Assembly: GCA_026413225.1 (NCBI GenBank)
Contig: CM048552.1
Span: 25,905,001 to 25,969,000, forward strand
Direction of reading: 5' to 3'
Source of the DNA: Otis tarda
Taxonomy: Eukaryota > Chordata > Aves > Otidiformes > Otididae
Length of the DNA: 64,000 nt
Shown here: piece by piece, positions 36,774 to 48,800 of the stretch
Layout: the number at the start of each line of letters is the position of its first letter
Position numbering within the stretch: position 1 is the stretch's first letter
Made by a program: the position numbers and the translations under genes
The notes under the pieces: generated by a model
What the model was told of the DNA's origin: nothing
Database searches by the model: none
The model's input: only the letters and a program-made list of their open reading frames with translations

Positions 36774-36782
36774 ATGCAGTAG
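36774..36782 (+). promoter_or_regulatory. Minimal uORF (Met-Gln-stop) in FAM3C leader
   Basis: ATGCAGTAG begins 35 bases before the FAM3C ATG, in another frame. Its context is weak (T at -3, C at +4), while the main ATG has A at -3. It could lightly damp translation of FAM3C, but this is inference. Confidence 0.55.
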
Positions 36783-36808
36783 TGTCATTAGCTGGCTGAA
36801 GACTAAAC

Positions 36809-36821
36809 ATGAGAATAGCAG
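36809..36821 (+). CDS. FAM3C: FAM3C coding part of exon 2
   Basis: Thirteen coding bases, MRIA plus the first base of Gly5. The donor is GTAAGT and the segment ends in phase 1. It is too short to be found as an open frame and was identified by its splice sites and by the match to the FAM3C start. Confidence 0.95.
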
Positions 36822-39800
36822 GTAAGTACTCTCAGTAAAATCAGACTTCTGTCACTTGTGAAGCAAATGCTATAGACAGCGTTAACAAGTTGTGGTGATA
36901 AGGTTTTAAAATAAACTTAACAGGCATTACTGTTCCATGTAATTGCTGTTTACTGAAACTAATTATGGAGTTTGAGATGGTCTAAGAGCAAGCAGCTGGT
37001 TAAAATGCTTCAGCTGAACTACAGTGAATGGTTAAGGTGCTGTGACTTTATGTACTTTGGCTGCTAATTCTGTAAAATGATGACAGAATAAGAAAATGGC
37101 CAATTGAGGTCTTAAGTGATTTCTTCCCTGCCTCACCCCCCAACCCAAAGTGCTATGAACTATTATGGTATAGTGTCTGAAACTGCCTGAATGGTTACTG
37201 GGAGTTTGAAAGCTATAAAAGCATTTTCATAGAGGTAAGTTACTGTAGTACAGAGTTTACAAAACTGATTTTGCTTGACAGAAGGTGTAGTGATTGTAAA
37301 AATAAAATCTTTGCCAATATAACACTACAAGAAAATATTAAACATTTCCTTGCAGTAGAATAGCCTGTGTGGCAGTTGAACGGTTTTGAGTTTCGGATGC
37401 ATTGCACTTTTATCAATAGTTGTGGTGTTATGTTGCAGAAGGAGCAACTGTTGGCTGTTCTAGGAGAGAATGACACATTCTTTTCTGACAGAGTTGCGCA
37501 TTAACCTTCTTAATGCATGAAATTAGTCCTGATTTTTGTCACTACTTCTAAATTTGTTTTATTAACCTCAGTGTGTATAACTGGGAGAAACCTGATAAAG
37601 TAAATCTGATAAAGAAATGGAAAATGCTGCAATTTTTAGAAGATGACTAAATGCCTTTTCCAAACCTCTCTTCTTTTTTTTCCTTTTTTTTTTTTTTTAA
37701 TCTTCCATCTAACTGCTTTTGTTGCTACAACCCACAGACAAAGAAGATATAGCCGTACCTAGAGAATGTTTAACCTGTAGCAAATGGACTGGTTTTGATT
37801 CAAGCACTGAAAGAATTTTCTAGGAGATACTTTGCCTCTCCCTTAGAGGGAGTGCTCGTAGTTCAGTTGAAATGCTCAGGATGTGGAGTGGAGGGGATGG
37901 TTAGTGCTCAGACCAAGTTCTTGTTCACCTCGCCTACTGTCTGCTGAAGCAACATGCTCTCCAAGTGCCACTTGCTAGATGACACATTCCAAAATCTGGT
38001 ACCGTCTTGTCTTTTTAGGCAGTGTTGCTTTGAAAAACCTTTTCTCCACTTCTTAATATATGTTTAGATTATCTGGTTTTTCTTGTGCTTACACATGATT
38101 CACTTTCCTTCAAGTACAATAGTCTCTGGAGTTCCAGCATAGTATTTTAAAATTAAATTTGCATCTGTGTTTTGTTACATAGCGTGTATGTGCTCACATG
38201 TATGAGAAGGGAAACTAGGAGAAGACTAAGCTACAAGCAAATGAACAAGTTGTATCTCTGTCTTGATCTTTTTTTTTTTTCTATCCCCTTATCTTTTTTT
38301 AGTCTTTTGGAAGAATTGATTAACATCTCTCATCCTTCTGAAGGCTGAGTAGTCTGTCTATTTTAAGGTTTTCTGAACAGCCCATCACAGCAGCAGTGAG
38401 AGCTCTGCAGGAATACATAAGTTTGGGTTTTTTTTTTCTGAAAGATTTATTTGGCTGGCAATCTGAGAAACAGAAGCATGCTGTAAGGTTGCTTCTTCCA
38501 AGCAGTTTGACATGCTGGGGTGAGACAGGAAGGCACGATGTTCATCAGATGCCTCCTCACTTAACTTCTGCTCTCAGTCTGTTGGTATTTTACAATAAAC
38601 TGAGTGGAGTATTCTGTATAAATCTGTTAAAAAAATATGCTGAAAAATGATGGGGTTCATGGCAGTACCACATACATCTGAAATGGAAACTCGGGTGTAA
38701 ATTGCTGTGGTTGTGTGCTTCCGGCTCTTCTCGCAGGAGGTAGCTTGACCGCTTGGCACTGGAGAAAGTTAGGCGTGTAAAACTTAAAGCTACCTGAGGC
38801 TTCCACATTTTAAAAGGGGGAGGGGAGAGGTGCTGCTTTTTATTACTTTTTAAATTAGCTCTCCTGAATCTTCAGACTCACTCAGTAATTTAAATTTCTT
38901 GAAAAAGAGATGACCTTTTTTTTTTTTCTGGTTGGTTGTTTTTTGGAGTCTTTTAATGTAATGACTGACCAAAGCAGCTGAGCTGCAGTATGTGAACAGA
39001 CCCCTAATCACTGAGTCTTGGCCGTACATCAAAATAGAGGTAGCTCAATTTGAGGGGCTGGGTGGGAGGGGAAGAGGAGTATTTTGAACAGTGAGGAGAC
39101 AGGTCCATGTGGCTGAGAAGAGGGAGGTGGGATTTCAATGGAAAAGCCTGTGGTTTCTCCTGGCTGCTGAGCTGAGTTGGTGTACTGTGGTGTCAGACAA
39201 GCATGAAGGGTATGTGTTTGGTGTAGTAACCCGGTGGAGTGGCTCAGTTCCATTCTACATTCTAATGTCCATTTCTTAGAGATTACTTCTATCTAGTGAA
39301 TCCACAAATGAGCATCCTGGCTGAGTTCCCCTCAGTGTAATCTAATGTGCATTTCTCATCTCGTTAATTTTGGTAAAAATGTTACCATTTGCAGATAACT
39401 TTTTGAAACTTTTTTCTGCTTCTGAATAGGTGCTGCAAAGTTGGTAGTAGTCGTAGCAATATTTTTATTGACGTTTTATGTCATATCTCAAGTGTTTGAA
39501 ATAAAAATGGATGCAAACTTAGGACACATATTTGGTAAGTAATGACTTTTTCTCTGGACATTTATTAATATTTACTTGAGCCATAATCAAGAAATTCATT
39601 TTGCTTTAAGCTTGACTTTGACTCTTACACTGAAGAATTCTGTATTTTTTTTAGTGTGTGTACTTTTTTTAATATATATTGTGCATGTATATAATGTGTG
39701 TATTAAGTTATTTTTCTGTATGAAATAGTTAACCTATGCTCTTCATCAGATTGATTCTTCTGCATGCCAAGTATGCATAATTTTACCTGCTTTTTATGTT

Positions 39801-42800
39801 TACTGGTACTTAGTCTTAGTCTGGAGTTGTAAACTAGGCAACTTGATGTTTCTGGAAATCTGCACTCTGCCTTTTTGCTGCTTAAGCAATTCAAAATTTA
39901 TGTTCTGGATGGGCTTTTTTGCTTGCACGGGTATACTGTCATGTACAATTGAACGTGCAGTTATCAAAACATTTCTGATGTGCCCAGGTTCTACACAGAA
40001 AAGAGTTAGCAGCTGAGGTGACTTAAGATTCAGAGTGTGTGTTTTGAACCAACTTTATCTTTAAAGGAACTTTTCATTACAAAAAAAACCCCCAATTTTA
40101 GGTACGTGAGTAGGATTCATGTTATTTAACTCCAGATTACTACAGTATGAGCTGACATTTGAACCAGTCACCATTTTTAATAATCACTGAAAAGACACAG
40201 GTGTCATTAAATATTACAGATGTATTGTAGCTATGTGCATGATGAGGTCACTTATGTCTCTTCCTGTCCCAAGAAAGGGAGTAATGAATGGTTGGATTCA
40301 AATACACTTGAGTTGCAGGCTTCCAGCGTTAGGTGAAACGTGCACCCCATCCTAGTGAAACTGTAAGAAGGGAATTAATTTCACTTTAGTGCCCACACCT
40401 CTGCAGATCCCTGGTGGTTTTGTATCTCCATGGATCTTTGTTAATTGGAGAGTCATAAATTAAGGCAATACTTCTAAATGTGGTCCCTGATCACTTTAAT
40501 TCTTCTGCCATGTAAAGGTTAATATTTTATATTGGAACATAATGTTGAGATGTATTTGATACTTCATTTCAACCAACCTGTTTTTATAGGGGTACAGAAA
40601 GGTTTTTAATTTATAGGATATTTTATAGCAGATGACACTTTAATAGTAACATCTTGTAAAACTTTCTTTTTGCATTCTAGCTAGATCAGCACTGGATGCA
40701 GCTGCACGCTGTGAGTGTTTATATGCATGTGTTACTGCTGTGACTTGCTTTTGCTAATAACAGAAAGACTGTTGAATTTTAATAGTTAAGAAAGTCTTAA
40801 TTACACTTGAAATGCAATCAGAAACTAATTTTCCTCTTTTCCTGATTTTCCTAAATCTCTGTAAAGTCTGTTTTACTTGTAGTTTTATCTTGTGGTTTTG
40901 CTGACAGTGCCAGAGCGAGCAGCAGGGTGAGAACAAGAAGTAGATTAATGAGGTACTGCAGGAACCTAGATTACTTTAAGCTGCTCTGAAACTGCAGATG
41001 AAATGCTCCTGTCTTTATTCTTTTCCTTGAATTCCTTCAGGAAACTGGTATTTCTCTGTTAGCCTACCTGTGGTGATGTCTCTAAAATCCTGTTTTATTT
41101 CATTTTGAAAGCTACAAAACCTCCAAGATACAAGTGTGGGATCTCTAAAGCTTGTCCTGAAAAGCATTTTGCATTCAAAATGGCAAGTGGAGCAGCAAAT
41201 GTAGTTGGACCTAAGATCTGTGTAGAAGATAATGTGTAAGTATTTTTACCTGTTGTCTCTACGCATCTCTTTGAAATGCTGTCTTGGATCACTTCGCACA
41301 CAAAAGCAGCAATTTAAATAATTTTTCATAGGTTTTGTTTTGCCAATGGTTTGGCCGCGTGAAAAGGTTGCATCGCAGTTGTCCTGGTTTCATAACTTAA
41401 TCTCTGACGAAGCATGCTTAATACTCTGCAGTAAATGCAGACGTGTACACTAATACATGCAAGATAGCTTACACTTTATTTCAGGTTTATAGACTTAATG
41501 ATTAGTTAGACTTTGCCAAGTCAGATGCAGACTTGCCTCCAGGTAACTTGTTCTTGTGCCTCTAACAGTAATTCAGTGAACAATTCTATTTTCAAGTAAT
41601 TACTCTTAATACTTTTGGTTAAATGTCGTCTGCTAAAACTGTGCTGTGGAATTGTTTTTTGCAAGTCATCTTTTAAACTATTTCCATAGTATCAGTGTCA
41701 GAACGTATTTTTCACTTTTCTTTAAAAGATGACTTTGAAAGGGAAAAATAGTATTTTAATGATCAGTAGTTATTTAATTATGCTGATGATAATGAAAGTT
41801 AATAAACTTAATTATGAAATGTGGAAGGGAACTGCTTGAAACAGTTAGGACTTAAACTCAACACCAGTATTTCTAATGACCATATTTGTAACATAGTATT
41901 ATGGGTAACATAGTGCCTGGAGTGTTTAACTGAATACCTTTCAGTAATCTCCATAATGAGAATATTAATTTTTTTTTTTTACTTTCGTTTTTTGTTCTTA
42001 GGTTGTTCCTGCTCGTTGTCACCCAGAGTGTGCAGCTTTGTATAACAATCTATCCACTTAATTCTGCATGTCACATGTCAGAAAAGACATGATGTTAGCG
42101 TTGTCAGAAGGAGATTTTTTTAATATCAGTCACACTTCCAGGCCTTTGCCTTCCATTTGCATTTGAAGTACTCCAGTTTAGCTGTTTCTCAGCCCACGCT
42201 GTGTTAGCATGGAGCAGTTCAGATAGCACATAGAGCAAATGGGAACTCTGTGAACAGCGTACCCCCATGTAATATCATTCGTAGAATAATTAATCTGTAA
42301 GAGAATAAAAAGTATTGGTTTATGTTTTCCATCACTTTACTGTATGAAGTAACACCGTAAGATTAGTCTTATGTGATCTTGAAGAGAAGACTCATTGACT
42401 CTAGCAATTAAATGTAGCGAAGTTGAAATGGGAGCTGTTTTCCCCTGACAGTTAAACATGTGCAGCATCTTCCCTTTGCATTATTAGCAGAAACGGGAGC
42501 ACCATTCAAATTTCAAACCATTCTTCTGTGAGGCTGACTTAGTTCAAGCTTTCTCACTTGTGTAGGAGCGTGTTTGCATCACGGTGCAGTCAGGGAGCAC
42601 GTGCAAAGCGAGCATGAGCTCACCATTGGCACGTACTAACTAAAAGCTGCTAGGTTCTGCTTTCTGTTCTTATCTTTGGTTCACTTTGTGACCTTGGACA
42701 GTCTTATCTAATCTCTCCGCACGGTGGTTTTGTTGGTATTGCCATCTTCTTGTTCTGGTTGCTAGGAAGCTTAATATCTGTGAAGACTTAGGGCTATTCA

Positions 42801-45800
42801 CTGATTAAAAGTTGTGGGAGTGCAAGTAATATTTTAACCTCAGGATTGTAGGGTTTGATTTTTTTTTTCTCTTTTTTTTAATGTCTCGCTTACTTGTTAA
42901 CAAAGAAGAGGTTGTTTTTCCTGTCAAAAAGAAAAACCCCTGGATGTTTCACTGAAGAAAGAGATGAAAATAAAGTAGTTGCTGGCAAGAAATCTATTAT
43001 TTTAATATTAGTGCACAGGTATTGGAGTTTTAAGTGCAGTTTTCCCTTGGCAAAAGTCTTCCTGAATTCCTTCAGAAGAGGACTTGTAATGTCTGTTTAA
43101 AGGTCCACCAGAAAATGTGCTTCATTTTATATGATCTCCTGCTTTGCTCGTAAGATGTTAGATTTCTCTTTCAAAAACTCCCATAACTTGTTGATTGTGA
43201 ATTGTTGGAAGAATTGTAAAACTGATGAACGGCTGCCCTCCTGTGAGAAGGCTGTCACATTACAGCCTGTAGCGTTCATGACTTGGTGCACAAGCTGTCT
43301 CAAATGTGTAAAGTAGTATTTTAGACCTCTGAAAGAACTTACTTCTTCTTTGATAGCTCTTTTTTTAGTGATATTTTGTGAGCTCACTTCTGCAAAATGA
43401 TTTTTTCTGATTACTTTGTATTCTTCATACTTCTAAGACAAGGAAGCAGGGACAAGTTTTTATAATTTGTGAATGATATTTGCAATATAGGGTTTTTTTT
43501 CTGTGTATTAAACATAAGGATGTCACTTGGTTTATGATAGCACAAAAGGTGCTGATATAATTCAGAATGCATTTAATTTCTCAGTTTTTCTTTTTAATTA
43601 TATACATATTTTAGTGTGAAATAAGAATTCTGCTGTACAGAAGTTCAGTTATAGCCTTGTTCTCCTATATTGGAAGGACATCATCCAAATTATAAAAAAA
43701 AAACAATAGTCATCAAAATACTAAATATGGTAGTTACTACTTCATGGGCATTTTAGAAAAAGGGGGAATATTGCCATCTTCTCTACCTGCAACTTCTCCA
43801 TGCAGTTTTACTGTTTCTAGTAGGAAGGCAGTTGCATGTTTGTGCTGCAGTAACCTTATAGCAGAATGTCACACTACCTTCCTTTAATAAGTAGTACTTC
43901 TTGTACCCATGTTTTGAGGCTTTTTTGTTGTCTGAAATCCATTATAACTTTTGTTATGCATATGTGGATTTTCAGTGTCTAGTCACCTCAGTATTGGATA
44001 TTTTTGACTGGCACTTAATTACAGAGAATTTTGTGGTTAAAATAAAAGGAAGTTCTTATTGGTAAATTAAATGCCCACTAAATTTTATATGAGTGGAGGA
44101 ATGCGTTCAGAACTTCACAAGGTTTTAAAATTTGTTTTCAGTCTTTGTGCCATGTTTCTGTTGCTTAGAATGGATGCTCAGCCGTGACCTGAAAATCATG
44201 TGCTCAGAGAAGAAATGATCCTCCAGTGGGTAAAATACTTGTGGAACTCCCTACAAAGCAGAACTGAGTTCTCTATTTCAGCAGAAAATTGCAGGTCTTC
44301 TGTTTCAGAAGTTACTGAATTGGAGAAACTTTAATCAGATTTTTTGGCAGATTGTACAACTTAGGGGGCTAACAGAAGAATCTGGACTCTTTCATCTTGG
44401 ATTACTAGTTCTTTAAAACTTAAGTCGCTGTACCAAGAGTTACCATTAACGAGTAGTCTTTTGTAGCCTCTCTGAGCTAACTAATACTGAGTCTATTCCT
44501 GATGGTTGTCTATTAAATTTGACATTCCTCAAAATATTGGCTTCTGTCTTCATTCTAGATGAAAAAGATGGCATCAGAGAGGAAGATTTTTGTTATACTT
44601 CTGTGACAGACTGTTTCTTGTTTCTAGCCTATCACTAATAAGTTAGCATGAGAAAGCTGATGTTGCAGTCGTGTGTCTAAGGATGCAGTCCTTCTGAAGT
44701 GTTGCATAGAAGAGATGTTCAGACATGACCTGAAAATCATAAGGTTGCAGAAGAAATCTGAAAAAAGTTTTGAACATAACAGGGTTGTAAACATCTGCAG
44801 CCCCTTCTTAGAGCAAGCTAATGAGGTTAATGAAATCCTGATCAGGATTGAATTAAAGCATTTGATAAAGTGTGTTTGTGGTTAGTGAGATATGTGCTCC
44901 TATATGCTTATGCTGAGGTGCTTTCTTGAATGTCAGCTAAAGACTTCATCTTTGTTTTAATTTATGTGATAGGTTCAACCCTTACTCCTCTTTCTCCTTG
45001 TTGGTGTTAACTCTCTTAATCCTAGCTTCAAAATGTTAATGCTGAGATGTTTGAGGCCTGGAGGTAGAACAGAGATCATTATACAGTGCCAGTGAAAAGG
45101 GATGAGGAAGTCTCTAAGCTTCCTCTCACTGGAGTGGTACACCCATCATGGTCCAAAGCAGCACCCTAGCTGACAGTCTTGGTGTTGCCATTAGCTCTTC
45201 CTTAAGGCTCCAAAGGGCTTCCATTTCACAATGTGTCTGTAATTTCCAGCTCTTTTGCCATTGTAAGTTTGGCCAAGTAATTGCTGTCATAGATTGTGAT
45301 GGTTTTGTGAGAATGTGGAACTGTACTCCAAAATTATATTCAACTTTTGTTTAAGTGCCATCAGTGCATGAATTATTTTTGTTGGATTTAGGTTTCCTAT
45401 TATAGGTACAAGTAGCTAACTTTGCTTTGACTTTCTTGTTTCTTAGTGTGATGCTGCACCATTAAATTTAAATACTTCTGTTCAGTTAGCTTTAAACTGA
45501 ACAGAACACATTTTTGTTCATCATGTGCTTACAAAAAAAAAATCTTCATGTTGGTTATGTGACTGTGCTAAGCTCTTCAGATTGTTTCAGGCTCTTTAAC
45601 TACAAGAAATTTTCTTAAATACATTAATAGCACTTTATTTTTGGTGACACTTTTAATATACAAACATACTTTGAAACCAAGATGATTAATTGATCAAATA
45701 ATCAAATGAAATGGGTTACAACTGGGGATATCTGATGTATTATTATTCTCAATTCAGTGGTGCAATAGGAGCACATAGATTAGTTCAAGGAGATTTTGCT

Positions 45801-48800
45801 TCATTTAAGTGCTTGTGAACGTGTGGTCTTTCAACTATGTATTTCTTGCAATTTGATTGTTGATATTTAAAAACTGGAAATAATTCACATCAGAAAATTG
45901 TCCTGTTAAAAATAAAATTGTTTCTTTTGTTTCAGTTTAATGAGTGGAGTCAAAAATAATGTTGGCAGAGGAATAAATGTGGCCTTGGTCAATGGTAAGT
46001 GACATTTTAAGTGAACAGATTGTCTTAATTTTCAAATTGTTTCTGAAATTTAAGATGAAGTATTAAGGGATGGTGAAAGGCAAGCAGGAAAGGAATTATT
46101 GAGTTTATTTATACTGAGATAATGTCACATCTTGACACTTACACCTTTTTGTTAGAAAGTAGAAAAACTGTTTTTTGTTTCTAAAAATGTGTGGTAAAAA
46201 TAGTAATATGGACTGCTGTGGTGACTGTCTCTGTGATACAGCAGATAAATTCCTAATGCACGTATAAAATGGAAAAAGACATGAGATGCACGCTGCTAAT
46301 TTTGACTTTTGTGTATTGCCATGGCTAATAAAACTTTATAGACTAAATTCTTCTGTTGCTCTCTTATCAGCAAAACTTAACAATTCTCTTACTACATGGA
46401 AAGAGCTAGTTCTTGATATCCTAGCTTGAAATCAGTATATTTGATTAGTCCATATTTTAGATCTTGTCTGCAAATATACCACATTATGCAATTGTGTTCA
46501 GGATTTCATTAAAACCAAACAAATTTACCTGTTTGTCACCCTGAGGGCTGAACTGAACATCAGGACTGGCAGATTTGTCCTTAATGTGCAGGAAGCGATT
46601 CCTTGTAGCACTGAGATAGCACTTTGTCATTTCACTGCAATATAAATTCATGTTATTTTTGGATTGTAGTCAGTTTTACATCGTCTGAAACACGACTTGA
46701 AGAATACTTGCCTAATCCTGTTTTGCCCTCCTAAGTTGTCTCAGTGTGCCCAAAACTAAAATACATGCCTTTGTATTATATAGCTACCAGTCTTTCTCTG
46801 TCTTCTAAACTTTAAATGAATGTATGTATTAAAAAGAAAACTCTGCCTTCCATCAAATAGTGCCTCTGTAGGCAGCATAGTAAAAAAAAGGTTAAGGAGA
46901 TTACTGTATTATCCACTTTCTTCTATTTGTTCTAAGTGTTTAAATTGACTGAGAATTTCCAGTCTATAGCAAAACATGCAGTGTAATTTTAATCTAACTT
47001 ACTTTCCATGGGGCACTAAAGGCAACCTATAGCTGTACTATCTATTTTTGCAAAAACAACTTTAAAAAAGGCAAATGTTTGAAGTGAATTCTCTTTATTG
47101 GTTTTAGAGGCTGAATTAGAAGTTTGCATCTTCTCTCTTTTTTTTTCTTCACCTTTTCACAAACTACTATGCTGTTTAAGGAGCAATCTTCATAAAAGAG
47201 AAGTTACCATACTAACTGATTTGTATGGTGTCTTCTGCACACTTTCTCTGAAAGAGTCATTAAGAGGAGCTGGGCATGTTGTCTGTAAAATATTTTTTTT
47301 TTATCCTTGACACCAAGTATTTCTTTTTCTCCAGGTAAAACAGGAGAACCGTTAGACACTAAATTCTTTGACATGTGGGGAGGAGGTAGGTGCAGTTACC
47401 TTAGCTGGTTAGAGAGAAACAACTTAAATGTCTTTTTTTTTTTTTTTTTTCCTCTTTTTCTCAGACTCCATTTGCTGTGGTGGTTTCAGGTAGTAGTTAA
47501 GGGACTGCTTCACCTCCACCTTCTGTAATTGCGAGTATGCAACTTTAAAGAGACATAAATAGTTGAGGTGGGAAGGAATGGTATGGTTAATCAAACACAC
47601 TTGTTCCCAGTAGTCCCAGTACTTGTGTCCCAGTAGTTCCTCCTAGTGGTTATGTCTTTACACAATATGGATTAAACACTTCTTATAAAATGAAAGAGTT
47701 CTCTGATGCATTTTATTTTTCTCCCATTTAGCATCTTTTTATAAATTTATGAGTACATTTCCAAATATTCTTAAACGGAATGTCTGTGCAGGAAGGCATT
47801 GCAGGAGTTTAATAACAAGCAAGCGCTCTATATTTAAACAGTTCTGTGTTCTCTCTCTTTTCAGATGTGGCACCATTTATTGAATTTCTGAAGTCCATTC
47901 AGGATGGAACGATAGTGTTAATGGGAACATATGATGATGGTGCAACCAAGTATGTCATTGATTTATACAGTAAATACCGCTTAGACTTTGAAATGCTCTT
48001 TTGTACTGAAAAAGCATGATTATCACACAATCACTTTTGATAAAGTTTTGTTCTTCCAAAATGATGAATTTGAAATTGTGCTTTCAATTTGTTAGTTTTA
48101 TAATACTTATGTGATTTGGGGACAACAAGGATTGAATTAAAACTAACCAAGTGTAATGTGTTCTGTGTGTATTTACCTAGAGGAGTGTTAGGTGTATACT
48201 TTGTGATCCCAGCAACAGAGAAACAATAAATTGCATATTAATTTACACCCATTAGCAGAAATATCACAAGTGGTGTTTGAAAATCTGAAAAGGGTAGAGA
48301 TTAGTAGTGCACTAATTAGCAATTGCTGTATCAGTACACATAGGTTTTTTTTTTCTCCTCTGAGAAAAGATGTTAAATGCAGTAAGAAGACAGTGTAGGG
48401 CCTATGGTCAGTCCAACAAACTGCTTACTCATAGCTATGAAGAATATATTTGCATGTCATGCAATGTGGTTTGTTTTTTTTTTTTAAACTATACTCTTTT
48501 TCTCCCTGGCTCCTGAAGACCCTGTAGGGTTCTAACCGCTCTATTAGAGTTTGTCCTCACCTCTTTTTTTGAATGTATACTGCCAAGGATACGTAGGCTT
48601 TCTGGAGATGTGCTGGTTTTTCTATTCCTAATAGCTTGTTCTGTTTCATGCTAGTAAATTCAGATATGTCCAGACATCAGAACATGATGGTGAGAACATA
48701 CTCTGGTGGAAATTGGTCTGTTCCACCCAGCACTTTTCTTGGATCAGCTCCAAGACAGAGTTCAGTGGTTGCAGGGGTGCAGAGACCATTTCCAATAGAC

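Larger units (their letters stand above)
36761..36821 (+). other. FAM3C: FAM3C exon 2 (5'UTR plus start codon)
   Basis: Acceptor CCCTAG|GTGGC and donor GCAG|GTAAGT. It carries 48 bases of leader and then the first 13 coding bases. The leader contains a two-codon uORF (ATG CAG TAG, 36774-36782). Confidence 0.93.
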
